From positions 1,860,001-1,924,000 of the forward strand of contig NZ_CP048115.1 of assembly GCF_010093045.1 (NCBI RefSeq): 64,000 nucleotides of DNA. The letters run 5' to 3'. Shown here in pieces: positions 17,808 through 25,458 of this stretch. The notes under the pieces are model-generated. The model was given only the letters and a program-made list of their open reading frames with translations, searched no databases and was not told where the DNA came from. Origin of the DNA: Mucilaginibacter sp. 14171R-50 (lineage in GTDB: Bacteria > Bacteroidota > Bacteroidia > Sphingobacteriales > Sphingobacteriaceae). Both the position numbers and the translations under genes were made by a program. Within the stretch, counting starts at the first letter, position 1. Every line of letters starts with the position of its first letter.

Positions 17808-18770
17808 TTATCTAAGTGCCGGCACTGTTGGTTGAACAGGCTTTGGCGCGTTAGGGTTTGGCTTAATGATATCTAAAACCTCTACCGTGAAAATAACCGG
17901 TGCAAAGGCAGGTATCATACCTTGCGAGCCTTGTTCGCCCCAGCCCAGTTCAGACGGGATAACGAAAGTAGCCTTGCTGCCTTTGTTCAAGAGCAGGAAG
18001 CCTTCGTCCCAACCACGAATAACGGCACCTGCACCCACAGGGAATTTAAACGGCTCGTATTTACGGCTTGGGTTAAAAATCCTTTTGTTTTTCATCGCCT
18101 CTTCTTTAATGCTGGTATCAAAAACTTTCCCGTCAACTAACGATCCGGTGTAGTTTACCACCGCGGTGTCGCCAACAACCAGCATTGGGCCCGATCCCTG
18201 CTGGGTGATCTGGTACTGTAAGCCCGAAGGGGTGGTTTTAACGTTCAGCTTTTTTTCTTCAACATATTTTTTGATCTTGGCCGGTTCTTGTTTTTTCATC
18301 TGGTCGGCCTGTGCCTTAAAGTAGTCGGTAATATGAGCGTTAAAAACGGCTTCGGTTGTGTTGCCTCTTGCAATTACCTTTTCTACTTTAATTTCGTAAA
18401 TGATGTATTTTCCTTTTAAACCCGGAGGCCTTGGGCCGCCTTTTTTAAAGGTTGAATCGATGTTAACTTTTACAGTAACGCTGTCGCCTTCGCTCAGCAG
18501 CGGGAAAACCGATGTTACATCGCCCTTGCGGGTTGTTTTTTCAACTATCTGCGGTGCAGGGCGCCCCTGTTCGTAAGTGCTGCCCAATACTGAGTCGCCC
18601 TCGTTTTTTAAGGTTAGGTTAAGGCTGATAAAATCGCCCGGTTTAACGGTTGGGCCAGAATTATCTGTACGGATATTGTACAATAGCCCGCCTTCGGTTT
18701 GCTTAAACCCACCTTTACAGCTTGCAAGCCCTAATGCTGCAATGGCTATGATCGTTAAGTTCTTTCTCAT
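17808..18770 (-). CDS. Lipoprotein FKBP-type peptidyl-prolyl isomerase
   Basis: A 320-residue lipid-anchored isomerase. The lipobox is LGLASC with Cys18. An N-terminal FKBP-like half without active-site residues (about 25-135), a helical linker and a catalytic C-terminal FKBP domain follow, with VNYTGSLVDGKVFDTS, AVIRGWDEGF and IPSELGWGEQGSQG. The tail is Pro/Asn rich. It probably assists folding of surface or outer-membrane proteins. It lies 15 bp downstream of the DHH phosphoesterase gene and is likely co-transcribed with it. It is paralogous to the gene at 16669-17667. Confidence 0.9.
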   Translation of the reverse strand: MRKNLTIIAIAALGLASCKGGFKQTEGGLLYNIRTDNSGPTVKPGDFISLNLTLKNEGDSVLGSTYEQGRPAPQIVEKTTRKGDVTSVFPLLSEGDSVTVKVNIDSTFKKGGPRPPGLKGKYIIYEIKVEKVIARGNTTEAVFNAHITDYFKAQADQMKKQEPAKIKKYVEEKKLNVKTTPSGLQYQITQQGSGPMLVVGDTAVVNYTGSLVDGKVFDTSIKEEAMKNKRIFNPSRKYEPFKFPVGAGAVIRGWDEGFLLLNKGSKATFVIPSELGWGEQGSQGMIPAFAPVIFTVEVLDIIKPNPNAPKPVQPTVPALR

Positions 18771-18785
18771 TTTTTTGTTTAATTC

Positions 18786-19799
18786 TTATTGTATTAAAAG
18801 GGTTTTATATTCTGGTAATATCGATTTAAATTTTGCGATGGTAGCCTCAAGCGGCTCGTCAGACTGGCCGCCTGCGGCGTTACGGTGGCCGCCCCCGTTA
18901 AAATATTTTTTACATATCTCGTTAGCCGGAAACTCCGCTTTTGAGCGTAACGATATTTTAACCTTATCGGCACGCTCTACAATAAAGGCCGCTAAATGTA
19001 TCCTGGCAATTGATAAGGCATAGTTAACAATGCCTTCGGTATCACCGGTATTTACGTTAAACATTGCAATATCGTTTTTACTAACGGCTATTACAGCGGT
19101 GTTGTATTCGGGCAGTATTTCTAAACAATTGGCAAGGCAATGGCCTAAAAAGCGTAATCGGTTCTCTGAGGCGCTGTTGTAAACCAGCTCGTGTATGCGC
19201 GAGTTATTCGCGCCCGCATCTATCAGGTCGGCAACAATGCGGTGCACGGCTGATGTTGTATTTGGCAAGCGGAAAGATGCCGAATCGGTCATGATACCGG
19301 TGTACAGGCAGGTAGCCACATCCTTATTTATAAGCGCTTTATTTTGCAGCTTATCGGTAATAAAAGTATAAACCAGCTGGGCGGCAGCACAGGCGTTGAT
19401 ATCCCAGTGGCGGTAATCGTCAAAATCTTCGGGCTCAAGGTGATGGTCTATCATTACTTTACAGGCGGCGCTGTTGCCCACCAGCACCCCCATATCGTTG
19501 ATACGGGTAAGGCTGTTAAAATCCACACAAAAAATAAGTTCCGCATCGGCAATAAGCCTTGCTGACAGTTCCGCGTTCTCTGTGTAAATGATCACCTCCC
19601 CGTTACCTGGCATCCATGTTAAAAAGTCAGGGTAGTCTGTCGGGGTAATTACCTTGGTATGGTGGCCTTGCTGTATAAAGTAATTATACAACCCTAACGA
19701 CGAGCCCATGGCATCGCCATCGGGCTTATGATGGGTAGTAATTACTATTTTACGTGGCTGACTTAAAAGTTCAGTAAGCGAAGCTAAATCCAACATCAA
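18786..19799 (-). CDS. DHH-family phosphoesterase (NrnA-like oligoribonuclease)
   Basis: A 337-residue bifunctional nanoRNase/pAp-phosphatase relative. The DHH domain has HHKPDGDAMGSS (His23/His24, Asp27, Asp29), CVDFNSLTRI, IDHHLEPEDF and YTGIMTDSASFR. The DHHA1 domain ends with FNGGGHRNAAGGQS. These supply the two-metal site that degrades 2-5-mer RNA and dephosphorylates pAp. It is cytosolic. The gene is the first of a likely two-gene unit with the lipoprotein FKBP and is divergent from ndk. Confidence 0.9.
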   Translation of the reverse strand: MMLDLASLTELLSQPRKIVITTHHKPDGDAMGSSLGLYNYFIQQGHHTKVITPTDYPDFLTWMPGNGEVIIYTENAELSARLIADAELIFCVDFNSLTRINDMGVLVGNSAACKVMIDHHLEPEDFDDYRHWDINACAAAQLVYTFITDKLQNKALINKDVATCLYTGIMTDSASFRLPNTTSAVHRIVADLIDAGANNSRIHELVYNSASENRLRFLGHCLANCLEILPEYNTAVIAVSKNDIAMFNVNTGDTEGIVNYALSIARIHLAAFIVERADKVKISLRSKAEFPANEICKKYFNGGGHRNAAGGQSDEPLEATIAKFKSILPEYKTLLIQ

Positions 19800-19886
19800 T
19801 TTTTAAAGAGCTGCAAAGCTAAGTAAATTAATTAAATACGTGTATCATATTTATAGCAAAAGCTTTAAGTTTCAGTTATAAAACGC

Positions 19887-19894
19887 TACTTTTG
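19887..19894 (+). promoter_or_regulatory. -7 element of ndk
   Basis: TACTTTTG fits TAnnTTTG, 28 bp before the ndk start. A TTTA -33 candidate lies 19 bp upstream (19864-19867). Confidence 0.5.
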
Positions 19895-19922
19895 CGCCTC
19901 TTTAAATACAAAGCATATTACA

Positions 19923-20342
19923 ATGGCAAATAACAAAACTTTTACAATGATAAAGCCCGATGCAGTAGCTAACGGGCATATAGGCGCTATTTTAGATCAG
20001 ATAACCAAAGCGGGCTTTAAAATAACTGCCCTTAAATACACTTCGTTATCAGAGGCAAAGGCCGGCGAGTTTTACGCGGTACACGCCGAGCGCGGATTTT
20101 TTAAAGACCTGGTTAACTTTATGTCATCGGGCCCTATTGTAGCTGCGATACTTGAAAAGGATAACGCGATAGAAGATTTCCGCAAGCTGATTGGCGCCAC
20201 CGACCCTGCTAAGGCTGAAAAAGGCACTATACGCAACCTGTTTGCCAAATCAATTGATGCCAACGCGGTGCATGGGTCAGACTCTGACGAGAACGCCGAA
20301 ATCGAGGCTAACTTCTTTTTCTCGGCCTTCGAAAGGTTTTAA
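19923..20342 (+). CDS. ndk: Nucleoside diphosphate kinase
   Basis: A 139-residue cytosolic enzyme of normal length that transfers the gamma-phosphate of ATP to other NDPs and dNDPs through a phospho-histidine. It starts [15 protein letters not shown]. The catalytic His117 lies in [29 protein letters not shown] and the [10 protein letters not shown] segment are typical. It is a single gene with its own promoter and a strong terminator. The assignment is certain. Confidence 0.98.
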   Translation: MANNKTFTMIKPDAVANGHIGAILDQITKAGFKITALKYTSLSEAKAGEFYAVHAERGFFKDLVNFMSSGPIVAAILEKDNAIEDFRKLIGATDPAKAEKGTIRNLFAKSIDANAVHGSDSDENAEIEANFFFSAFERF

Positions 20343-20359
20343 CCGCCCGCATGAGCAAG

Positions 20360-20405
20360 AAAAGCCATTTGTGCGTTATATTTGTAATGCACAAATGGCT
20401 TTTTT
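20360..20405 (+). terminator. Terminator of ndk
   Basis: A 14-15-bp stem (AAAGCCATTTGTGC with GCACAAATGGCTTT), 14-base loop and a T run, 18 bp after the stop codon. Confidence 0.88.
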
Positions 20406-20485
20406 AATATTTTTTATTGTTTAATTAAAGTATTAAACTATCTTTACCTTTAAGCGCATAACGCGCAGCTAATTAACGGGTTCCA

Positions 20486-20686
20486 ATGAAATCGCTGTTT
20501 AAATATCTTATTTATTCGGTAATAATGGTTACTATCATTGTTACTTCAATGGATATTTTCAGGAACCATCCCGAAGCGCAGTTCGCTTTTATATTTCCCG
20601 GTATTTTTCTGCTTGCCTTCTCGCAAATAATGGACGATAGCTTCCGCAAGGTGAGCCGCCGCTTACGCCTTTCGCGCGGGCGTTAA
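20486..20686 (+). CDS. Small membrane protein of unknown function
   Basis: A 66-residue protein with two hydrophobic stretches (about residues 5-23 and 32-47), a short polar loop (DIFRNHPEAQ) and a basic C-terminus (KVSRRLRLSRGR) that would stay in the cytosol. It has no recognisable family. The ATG at 20486 has an upstream promoter-like region only. It ends against the DUF721 gene on the other strand with no gap. The clean composition and plausible topology make a real gene more likely than not. Confidence 0.55.
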   Translation: MKSLFKYLIYSVIMVTIIVTSMDIFRNHPEAQFAFIFPGIFLLAFSQIMDDSFRKVSRRLRLSRGR

Positions 20687-20977
20687 TTACAGGAACACGA
20701 TCTCGGTTACCAATTCGGTTTTAGCATCATCATTTATTTTCTGGATAATCTGGTTACGCATCATTACCAGCTCATTTTTAATTACCGATGATTCTATCCG
20801 CAGAAACAATTTCTTATCGCGTATAAACAGTTCTTTTGTACGGTTAGCAACAGATTTGCCTACCAGTTGCGGCCAGGCGCTTACTATGGCGGTTTCGTCA
20901 AAACGGCGCTTTATTTTGTAAACGTTCAGCATTTGTTCAATAGCCTCTTTAAGCGATTTATCGTTAGCCTTACGCAA
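20687..20977 (-). CDS. DUF721 (DciA-like) protein
   Basis: A 96-residue cytosolic protein of the DUF721 family. It contains the AWPQLVGKSVANRTKELFIRD core (described here by its AWPQLVG and DKKLFLRIESS segments). Relatives of the family act as the helicase operator DciA or sit next to recF. The start codon overlaps the end of recF by 8 bp, so the two are translated from one message. A link to replication is known for DciA; for this short Bacteroidota form it is inferred. Confidence 0.8.
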   Translation of the reverse strand: MRKANDKSLKEAIEQMLNVYKIKRRFDETAIVSAWPQLVGKSVANRTKELFIRDKKLFLRIESSVIKNELVMMRNQIIQKINDDAKTELVTEIVFL

Positions 20978-22067
20978 TGCTACCCTCCGTTACTTTAAAT
21001 AATTTAACGCTTACATTTATACTATCAAATATTCCTTTTACACGGCTTGTACTGGTATCGGTTATCAATACCTGCCCAAAATCGTTGTTAGATACCATTT
21101 GCATTAGTTTGGTAATGCGGTTATCGTCAAGCTTATCAAAAATATCATCCAACAGCAGCAGGGGCTTAAAACCGTTTTTTTGGGTAAGGAAGGTGTACTG
21201 GGCAAGCTTAAGCGCTATCAAAAAGGACTTTTGCTGCCCCTGCGAACCAAATTTTTTCATGGCCATGCCGTGAATATTAAACAGCAGGTCGTCCTTATGT
21301 ATGCCGTTTGTGGTACGTTCAAGCACCCTGTCGCGCTCTATGGCTTTATTAAGCAGTGCGGTAAAATCGTTGTGCAATAACTGCGACTCATACACCAGTT
21401 CTACCTGCTCGGCATCCTCGCTTATGAACTGGTAATGCCGGTTAAATATCCCGGTGAATACCTCCATAAAAGCCCGGCGTTTTTCAAATATTCGTTTCCC
21501 GGATGCGGTTAACTGCTCATCAAATACAGCAAGCAGTTCAGGGTCGTACCGGCCGGTATCGGCAATTTGCTTCAGCAGCGAGTTACGGTTAACCAAAACC
21601 TTATTATAGGCGATCAGCTCGTCCAGGTAGTTATGGTCGGTTTGTGATATTACATTGTCTATAAATTTGCGGCGTTCCTCGCTGCCCTCTATAATGATGC
21701 TGATATCATAAGGCGAAATCATTACCAGCGGCAGCAGCCCGATATGATCGGCCAGGCGCTGGTAGTCTTTTTTATTTCGTTTAAATTGCTTTTTCTGGTT
21801 GCGCTTAACCCCGCAGGCAACAACTTCTTTGTGGCCGTTTTTTTTAAAGATACCGTTGATCATAAAAAAATCGGCGCCCTGCTTTATCTGCTGGCTATCG
21901 ATAGGATTAAAATAGCTCTTGCAAAGCGACAGGTAGTGCACCGCATCAAGCAGATTGGTTTTTCCTGCGCCATTATTACCTACAAAAGCGTTAACGCCCT
22001 CGGCCAGCGAAACCTCGGCTTCGGCGTAATTTTTAAAGTTGATGAATGAGAGTTGCTGCAGGTACAT
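20970..22067 (-). CDS. recF: DNA replication/repair protein RecF
   Basis: A 365-residue SMC-like ATPase that helps load RecA at gaps with RecO and RecR. Walker A is GNNGAGKT at residues 30-37. The signature region is near KKFGSQGQQKSFLIALKLA, and Walker B is LLLDDIFDKLD. It begins MYLQQLSFINFKNY, as in other RecF proteins. It is the first gene of a recF-DUF721 unit. The upstream gap (22068-22288) holds a dispersed hairpin and the promoter of the TPR gene going the other way. Confidence 0.95.
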   Translation of the reverse strand: MYLQQLSFINFKNYAEAEVSLAEGVNAFVGNNGAGKTNLLDAVHYLSLCKSYFNPIDSQQIKQGADFFMINGIFKKNGHKEVVACGVKRNQKKQFKRNKKDYQRLADHIGLLPLVMISPYDISIIIEGSEERRKFIDNVISQTDHNYLDELIAYNKVLVNRNSLLKQIADTGRYDPELLAVFDEQLTASGKRIFEKRRAFMEVFTGIFNRHYQFISEDAEQVELVYESQLLHNDFTALLNKAIERDRVLERTTNGIHKDDLLFNIHGMAMKKFGSQGQQKSFLIALKLAQYTFLTQKNGFKPLLLLDDIFDKLDDNRITKLMQMVSNNDFGQVLITDTSTSRVKGIFDSINVSVKLFKVTEGSIA

Positions 22068-22144
22068 AAGCGGAAAGCAAATTTAGTTGTTTTAGTTCAT
22101 TAGTTCATTGGTTTATTTGTTCATTGGTATTGCTATTTATCCGG

Positions 22145-22172
22145 GTAGGGACGCAAAGTATCGCGTCTTTAC
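22145..22172. repeat. Dispersed-type hairpin with GACGC arms
   Basis: GTAGGGACGC at 22145-22154 pairs with GCGTCTTTAC at 22163-22172 (two G-T pairs). It is preceded by direct copies of GTTCATT at about 22095-22125. It is in an intergenic position between divergent genes, with no T tract. Confidence 0.5.
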
Positions 22173-22235
22173 GAGTAGCCTTCCTTTATCTTTTGTCATT
22201 CAGTCCTTTCTCCCTTAATAACCTCAAAATTTAAA

Positions 22236-22266
22236 TTTGCTAAAAGGATTGAAAACCGTATTTTTG
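22236..22266 (+). promoter_or_regulatory. Promoter of the TPR gene
   Basis: TTTG at 22236-22239, a 19-bp spacer, and TATTTTTG at 22259-22266. The start codon is 22 bp further on. Confidence 0.6.
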
Positions 22267-22288
22267 CACACTTAATTTTAAAATACAG

Positions 22289-22963
22289 ATGTCAGCAACC
22301 GAGGTGAAGTCGAATACTACTGCAACTAAAAACAATGTTGTAAAAGGCGGTAGTTTTGTTCAGGAGAACCAAAAAAGCTTAATATTTATTGCAGCAGCTA
22401 TTGTTGTAATGATTGTTATTTACGTAGCATACCTTAAATTATACCTTGCACCAAGGGAAGTTACCGCAGCAAACCAAATGCATGTAGCGCAGGATTTTTG
22501 GGCTAATAAGGACTGGGATAAAGCCATTAACGGCGATAACGGTTACCCCGGCTTCAAAAAGATAATAACCGACTACAGCAACACAAAAGTTGCTAACCTT
22601 GCCTATTTTTATTTAGGTACCGCTTATTTAAACAAAGGCGAATACCGCCAGGCTATTGATAACCTGACCAACTACCGCGGCGACGACAACATGGTGGCCG
22701 CCGAAGCGCTGGGCAGTACCGGCGACGCTTACGTTGAACTGAAAGATTACGATAAAGCCGAAACCTACTTTAAAAAAGCCGCTGATAAAGCAAGCAATAA
22801 ATTTCTTTCGCCTTTTTATTTAAAGAAACTTGGCTTGGTTTACGAAGCAAAGAAAGACTACAAGTCGGCTGTTGATACTTATAAAAAGATCAAAACTGAT
22901 TATTTTGACAGCGCGGAAGCACAAAATATTGACGAATATATAGCCCGCGCCGAAGCGAAGTAA
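22289..22963 (+). CDS. Membrane-anchored tetratricopeptide-repeat protein
   Basis: A 224-residue protein. A single membrane helix (about residues 29-50) follows a 28-residue cytosolic start. The rest is TPR-type repeats in the periplasm: AYFYLGTAYLNKGEYRQAID, EALGSTGDAYVELKDYDKAE and KLGLVYEAKKDYKSAVD are in register. The layout is like YfgM and other single-helix TPR proteins that serve as chaperone or envelope-assembly partners. The partner here is unknown. It is followed at 140 bp by ribH. Confidence 0.8.
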   Translation: MSATEVKSNTTATKNNVVKGGSFVQENQKSLIFIAAAIVVMIVIYVAYLKLYLAPREVTAANQMHVAQDFWANKDWDKAINGDNGYPGFKKIITDYSNTKVANLAYFYLGTAYLNKGEYRQAIDNLTNYRGDDNMVAAEALGSTGDAYVELKDYDKAETYFKKAADKASNKFLSPFYLKKLGLVYEAKKDYKSAVDTYKKIKTDYFDSAEAQNIDEYIARAEAK

Positions 22964-22978
22964 TTAATTAACCTAATA

Positions 22979-23099
22979 TCGGTTTCGGAAGTTCGGTTTC
23001 GGATTTATCCTATGAGTAACTATATTCACCGGATAAATTAGGAATCGGACTTTTTAGTTAACAGCAAATCCGAAATCGTATATCTAAAATCCGAAATCA
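22979..23099. repeat. TCCGAAATC-type short repeat cluster
   Basis: Between the TPR gene and ribH there are two GGTTTCGGA copies (about 22980-23006) and two AAATCCGAAATC copies (about 23068-23098) facing each other. They could form imperfect stems ahead of ribH. There is no recognisable FMN riboswitch core. Confidence 0.4.
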
Positions 23100-23103
23100 A
23101 ACT

Positions 23104-23601
23104 ATGGCTACGCAATTAAAAAACCTGTCTGATTTTTCAACCGCGGGCGAAATCCCGTCGGCCGAAGGCTATAGCTTTGGTATTGTAGTTGCCGAGTGGA
23201 ACGCCGAAATTACCAACGCACTATACCAGGGCGCTTACAACAGCCTTGTAAAATATGGCGCCAGGCCCGAAAATATTCACTCGTATCCGGTTCCCGGCAG
23301 TTTTGAATTGACCACGGGCGCCGAACTGTTATTGAAAAACAAAAAACTTGACGCCGTAATAACCCTGGGCTGTGTTATACAGGGCGAAACACGCCATTTT
23401 GATTTTATTTGCGACGCGGTAGCAAATGGTGTAACCAATGTTGCCATAAAATATTCAAAACCTGTTATATTTGGGGTGTTAACCACTGATAATCAGCAGC
23501 AAGCCATTGACAGGGCCGGCGGTAAACATGGTAACAAAGGCGATGAGGCCGCGGTAACAGCCATTAAGATGGCTAAACTGAACGAAACTTTAATTGGTTA
23601 A
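23104..23601 (+). CDS. ribH: 6,7-dimethyl-8-ribityllumazine synthase
   Basis: A 165-residue riboflavin-pathway enzyme that condenses 5-amino-6-ribitylaminouracil with dihydroxybutanone phosphate. It has the family blocks FGIVVAEWNAEIT, PVPGSFELTTGAELL and GCVIQGETRHFDFI with catalytic His98, and VLTTDNQQQAIDRAGG near the end. It forms an oligomeric cytosolic shell in known members. Other rib genes are not adjacent. The length and motifs are complete. Confidence 0.96.
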   Translation: MATQLKNLSDFSTAGEIPSAEGYSFGIVVAEWNAEITNALYQGAYNSLVKYGARPENIHSYPVPGSFELTTGAELLLKNKKLDAVITLGCVIQGETRHFDFICDAVANGVTNVAIKYSKPVIFGVLTTDNQQQAIDRAGGKHGNKGDEAAVTAIKMAKLNETLIG

Positions 23602-23629
23602 ACCCGTATAAATAGTAAGTTTAAAGCAA

Positions 23630-23737
23630 ATGAAAAAGATATTATACATTGCAGTTATCGCGTTGGCATTAGCCACAATGGCTTCGTGCTCAAACAAATT
23701 ATGCCCTGCATACGGTTCGTACCCCAACCACCGTTAA
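23630..23737 (+). CDS. Very small lipoprotein (35 residues)
   Basis: Starting at ATG 23630, 28 bp after ribH, a 35-codon frame reads MKKILYIAVIALALATMASC then SNKLCPAYGSYPNHR and stops. It has a full lipoprotein signal with Cys20 as the lipidation site and a 15-residue mature peptide with a second Cys (in LCPAYG). Length alone would be weak evidence, but the signal is well-formed and the spacing to ribH is operon-like. Its function is unknown. It is shorter than usual gene-calling limits and easily missed. Confidence 0.6.
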   Translation: MKKILYIAVIALALATMASCSNKLCPAYGSYPNHR

Positions 23738-23820
23738 CATTCATTTGTCATTTTATTGCCTTTAGCTAAAAACTAAAAGCGGTTTTACACTGTTTTTACG
23801 TTTGAACAGGCGCATTACTT

Positions 23821-23828
23821 TATTTTTG
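23821..23828 (+). promoter_or_regulatory. Possible -7 element of ytxJ
   Basis: TATTTTTG ends 4 bp before the ATG, so a transcript from it would be nearly leaderless. A TTTG -33 candidate lies 16 bp upstream (23801-23804), shorter than usual. Confidence 0.35.
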
Positions 23829-23832
23829 TTGT

Positions 23833-24165
23833 ATGGAATGGATATCGTTGGAAACGGCTGATCAGCTGGAAAATATTAAACAACAGCAGGGTTATAGCCT
23901 GATTTTTAAACACAGCACACGCTGCTCTATCAGTATGATGGCAAAAAGGCGCTTTGAAATGGATTGGCAGAGCTTGCCGGCTGATATGCCGCTTTACTTT
24001 TTAGACCTGATCAAATATCGCGAACTGTCAAACAAAATAGCGCAGGATTTTAGTGTGTACCACGAGTCGCCGCAGATGCTGCTGATAAAGGACGGCGAAT
24101 GTATATTGGATCAGTCGCACGGCGCTATCTCGGTAGATGAGGCCATGAGTGTGCTGGTTTTGTAA
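23833..24165 (+). CDS. ytxJ: YtxJ-like bacillithiol-system redox protein
   Basis: A 110-residue cytosolic thioredoxin-fold protein of the YtxJ (DUF2847, monothiol bacilliredoxin-like) family. The active-site region is FKHSTRCSISMMA, with Cys32 as the single reactive thiol. The cis-Pro region is SPQMLLIKDGE. Family members are linked by co-occurrence with bacillithiol genes, and bshA lies earlier in the window. It probably reduces mixed disulphides between bacillithiol and proteins; this is inferred from the family. It stands alone and ends in a clear terminator. Confidence 0.88.
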   Translation: MEWISLETADQLENIKQQQGYSLIFKHSTRCSISMMAKRRFEMDWQSLPADMPLYFLDLIKYRELSNKIAQDFSVYHESPQMLLIKDGECILDQSHGAISVDEAMSVLVL

Positions 24166-24212
24166 GAGAATAAAGATTTTTAGATTCAGGAATCAAGACT
24201 TAATAATATATG

Positions 24213-24240
24213 ATCCGCAGGTTTATCCTGCGGATTTTTA
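24213..24240 (+). terminator. Terminator of ytxJ
   Basis: A perfect 9-bp stem (ATCCGCAGG at 24213-24221 with CCTGCGGAT at 24227-24235), then TTTTTATTT. Confidence 0.85.
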
Positions 24241-24273
24241 TTTATCGCCACTATGTATTTTTCGTTTTAGCCC

Positions 24274-24358
24274 TTGTTGGTGTTGTCACCAACAAGCACC
24301 ATGCATCCAGTGCACATAAGTTTACCGTCCTAAAAGTTGTTGGTGACAACACCAACAA
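24274..24358. repeat. Pair of facing 22-bp palindromes (TTGTTGGTG type)
   Basis: Two 22-bp units, 24274-24295 and 24337-24358, are exact reverse complements. Each is itself a hairpin (TTGTTGGTG, four loop bases, CACCAACAA). They are separated by 41 bp of plain sequence. They could form two small hairpins or one long cruciform. The rest of the 390-bp gap (24166-24555) holds the ytxJ terminator, a CCCCTTTAGGGGGTTAGGGGG stretch at 24515-24535 and the lipA promoter. Confidence 0.75.
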
Positions 24359-24543
24359 CGGCGAAAAACTTTGGTAGAAGGGGAAATAATATTATTAAAA
24401 ATATAGGGCGTTACCCGTTCTCTTTTTTTATTCACAAGCAGTTGGACAATAGTGCTAACTTACTCAATTATTGCTTTTACATCAACAAACTGTAATATTG
24501 CATTAATTCTATCTCCCCTTTAGGGGGTTAGGGGGTTTTTAAC

Positions 24544-24551
24544 TAATTTTG
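24544..24551 (+). promoter_or_regulatory. Possible -7 element of lipA
   Basis: TAATTTTG lies 4 bp before the lipA ATG and matches TAnnTTTG. This is again a very short leader, and there is no clear -33 partner. Confidence 0.35.
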
Positions 24552-24555
24552 TACC

Positions 24556-25434
24556 ATGATAGATTTGCCTGTAGTTCCCGCCAGCCAGCCGCAGCGTAAG
24601 CCCGATTGGTTAAGGGTTAGGCTTCCGGTAGGGAAGGAATACGCCCACGTGCGTGGTTTGGTTGACGAACATAAGCTGCACACTATTTGCGAAAGCGGCA
24701 ATTGCCCAAACATGGGCGAGTGCTGGGGAGCAGGTACTGCCACCTTTATGATACTGGGCAACATCTGTACCCGGTCCTGTTCGTTCTGCGCGGTTGCAAC
24801 CGGCAGGCCATTGGCTGTTGATATGGATGAGCCAAACCGTGTAGCAAATTCGGTTAAGCTGATGCAGGTAAAACATTGCGTAATTACCTCTGTTGACCGC
24901 GACGACCTTAAGGATGGCGGCTCTATCATCTGGGCCGAAACTATCAACGCTATCCGTCGCGAAAGCCCGCAAACCACACTTGAAACTTTGTTGCCGGATT
25001 TCCGTGGGATATGGGACAATCTTGACCGTGTGCTGGCAACCCAGCCCGAGGTAGTATCGCATAATTTAGAGACCGTACGCCGCTTAACCCGCGAAGTACG
25101 CATACAAGCTAAGTACGATCGTAGCCTTGAGGCACTAAAAAGAACGTCGGCTGCCGGCGTGCGCACTAAATCGGGCATTATGCTTGGCCTGGGCGAACGT
25201 GAAGAAGATGTGCTTGAAGCGATGGACGACCTGTTGGAAGCAGGTGTACATATCCTTACGCTGGGCCAGTATTTACAGCCAACGCGTAACCATCACCCGG
25301 TTATTGATTGGATACACCCCGACCAGTTTGCGAATTATAAAGAATGGGGGTTGAAAAAGGGCTTCAGGTATGTAGAAAGCGGGCCGCTGGTGCGCTCATC
25401 TTACCATGCCGAAAAACATCTGTTTGAAATGTGA
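24556..25434 (+). CDS. lipA: Lipoyl synthase
   Basis: A 292-residue radical SAM enzyme that inserts two sulphurs into octanoyl groups on lipoyl domains. The auxiliary cluster motif C-x4-C-x5-C is at Cys45, Cys50 and Cys56 ([12 protein letters not shown]). The radical SAM motif C-x3-C-x2-C is at Cys71, Cys75 and Cys78 (CTRSCSFC). The late RSSYHAEKH supplies the serine that ligates the auxiliary cluster. The length is normal. lipB is not adjacent. Certain. Confidence 0.97.
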   Translation: MIDLPVVPASQPQRKPDWLRVRLPVGKEYAHVRGLVDEHKLHTICESGNCPNMGECWGAGTATFMILGNICTRSCSFCAVATGRPLAVDMDEPNRVANSVKLMQVKHCVITSVDRDDLKDGGSIIWAETINAIRRESPQTTLETLLPDFRGIWDNLDRVLATQPEVVSHNLETVRRLTREVRIQAKYDRSLEALKRTSAAGVRTKSGIMLGLGEREEDVLEAMDDLLEAGVHILTLGQYLQPTRNHHPVIDWIHPDQFANYKEWGLKKGFRYVESGPLVRSSYHAEKHLFEM

Positions 25435-25458
25435 TAATTCCTGTTTATCTTCATCACA

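Noticed and set aside
18577..19023. A 148-codon plus-strand frame over the FKBP and DHH genes
   Set aside because: It crosses two well-supported minus-strand genes and shows no family pattern.
22964..23103. FMN riboswitch before ribH
   Set aside because: The conserved RFN core is absent; only short TCCGAAATC repeats are seen.
24515..24535. CCCCTTTAGGGGGTTAGGGGG as a terminator or G-quadruplex site before lipA
   Set aside because: It could fold, but it lies just upstream of the lipA -7 element with no gene to terminate, and only three G runs are present; kept only as a note in the gap description.
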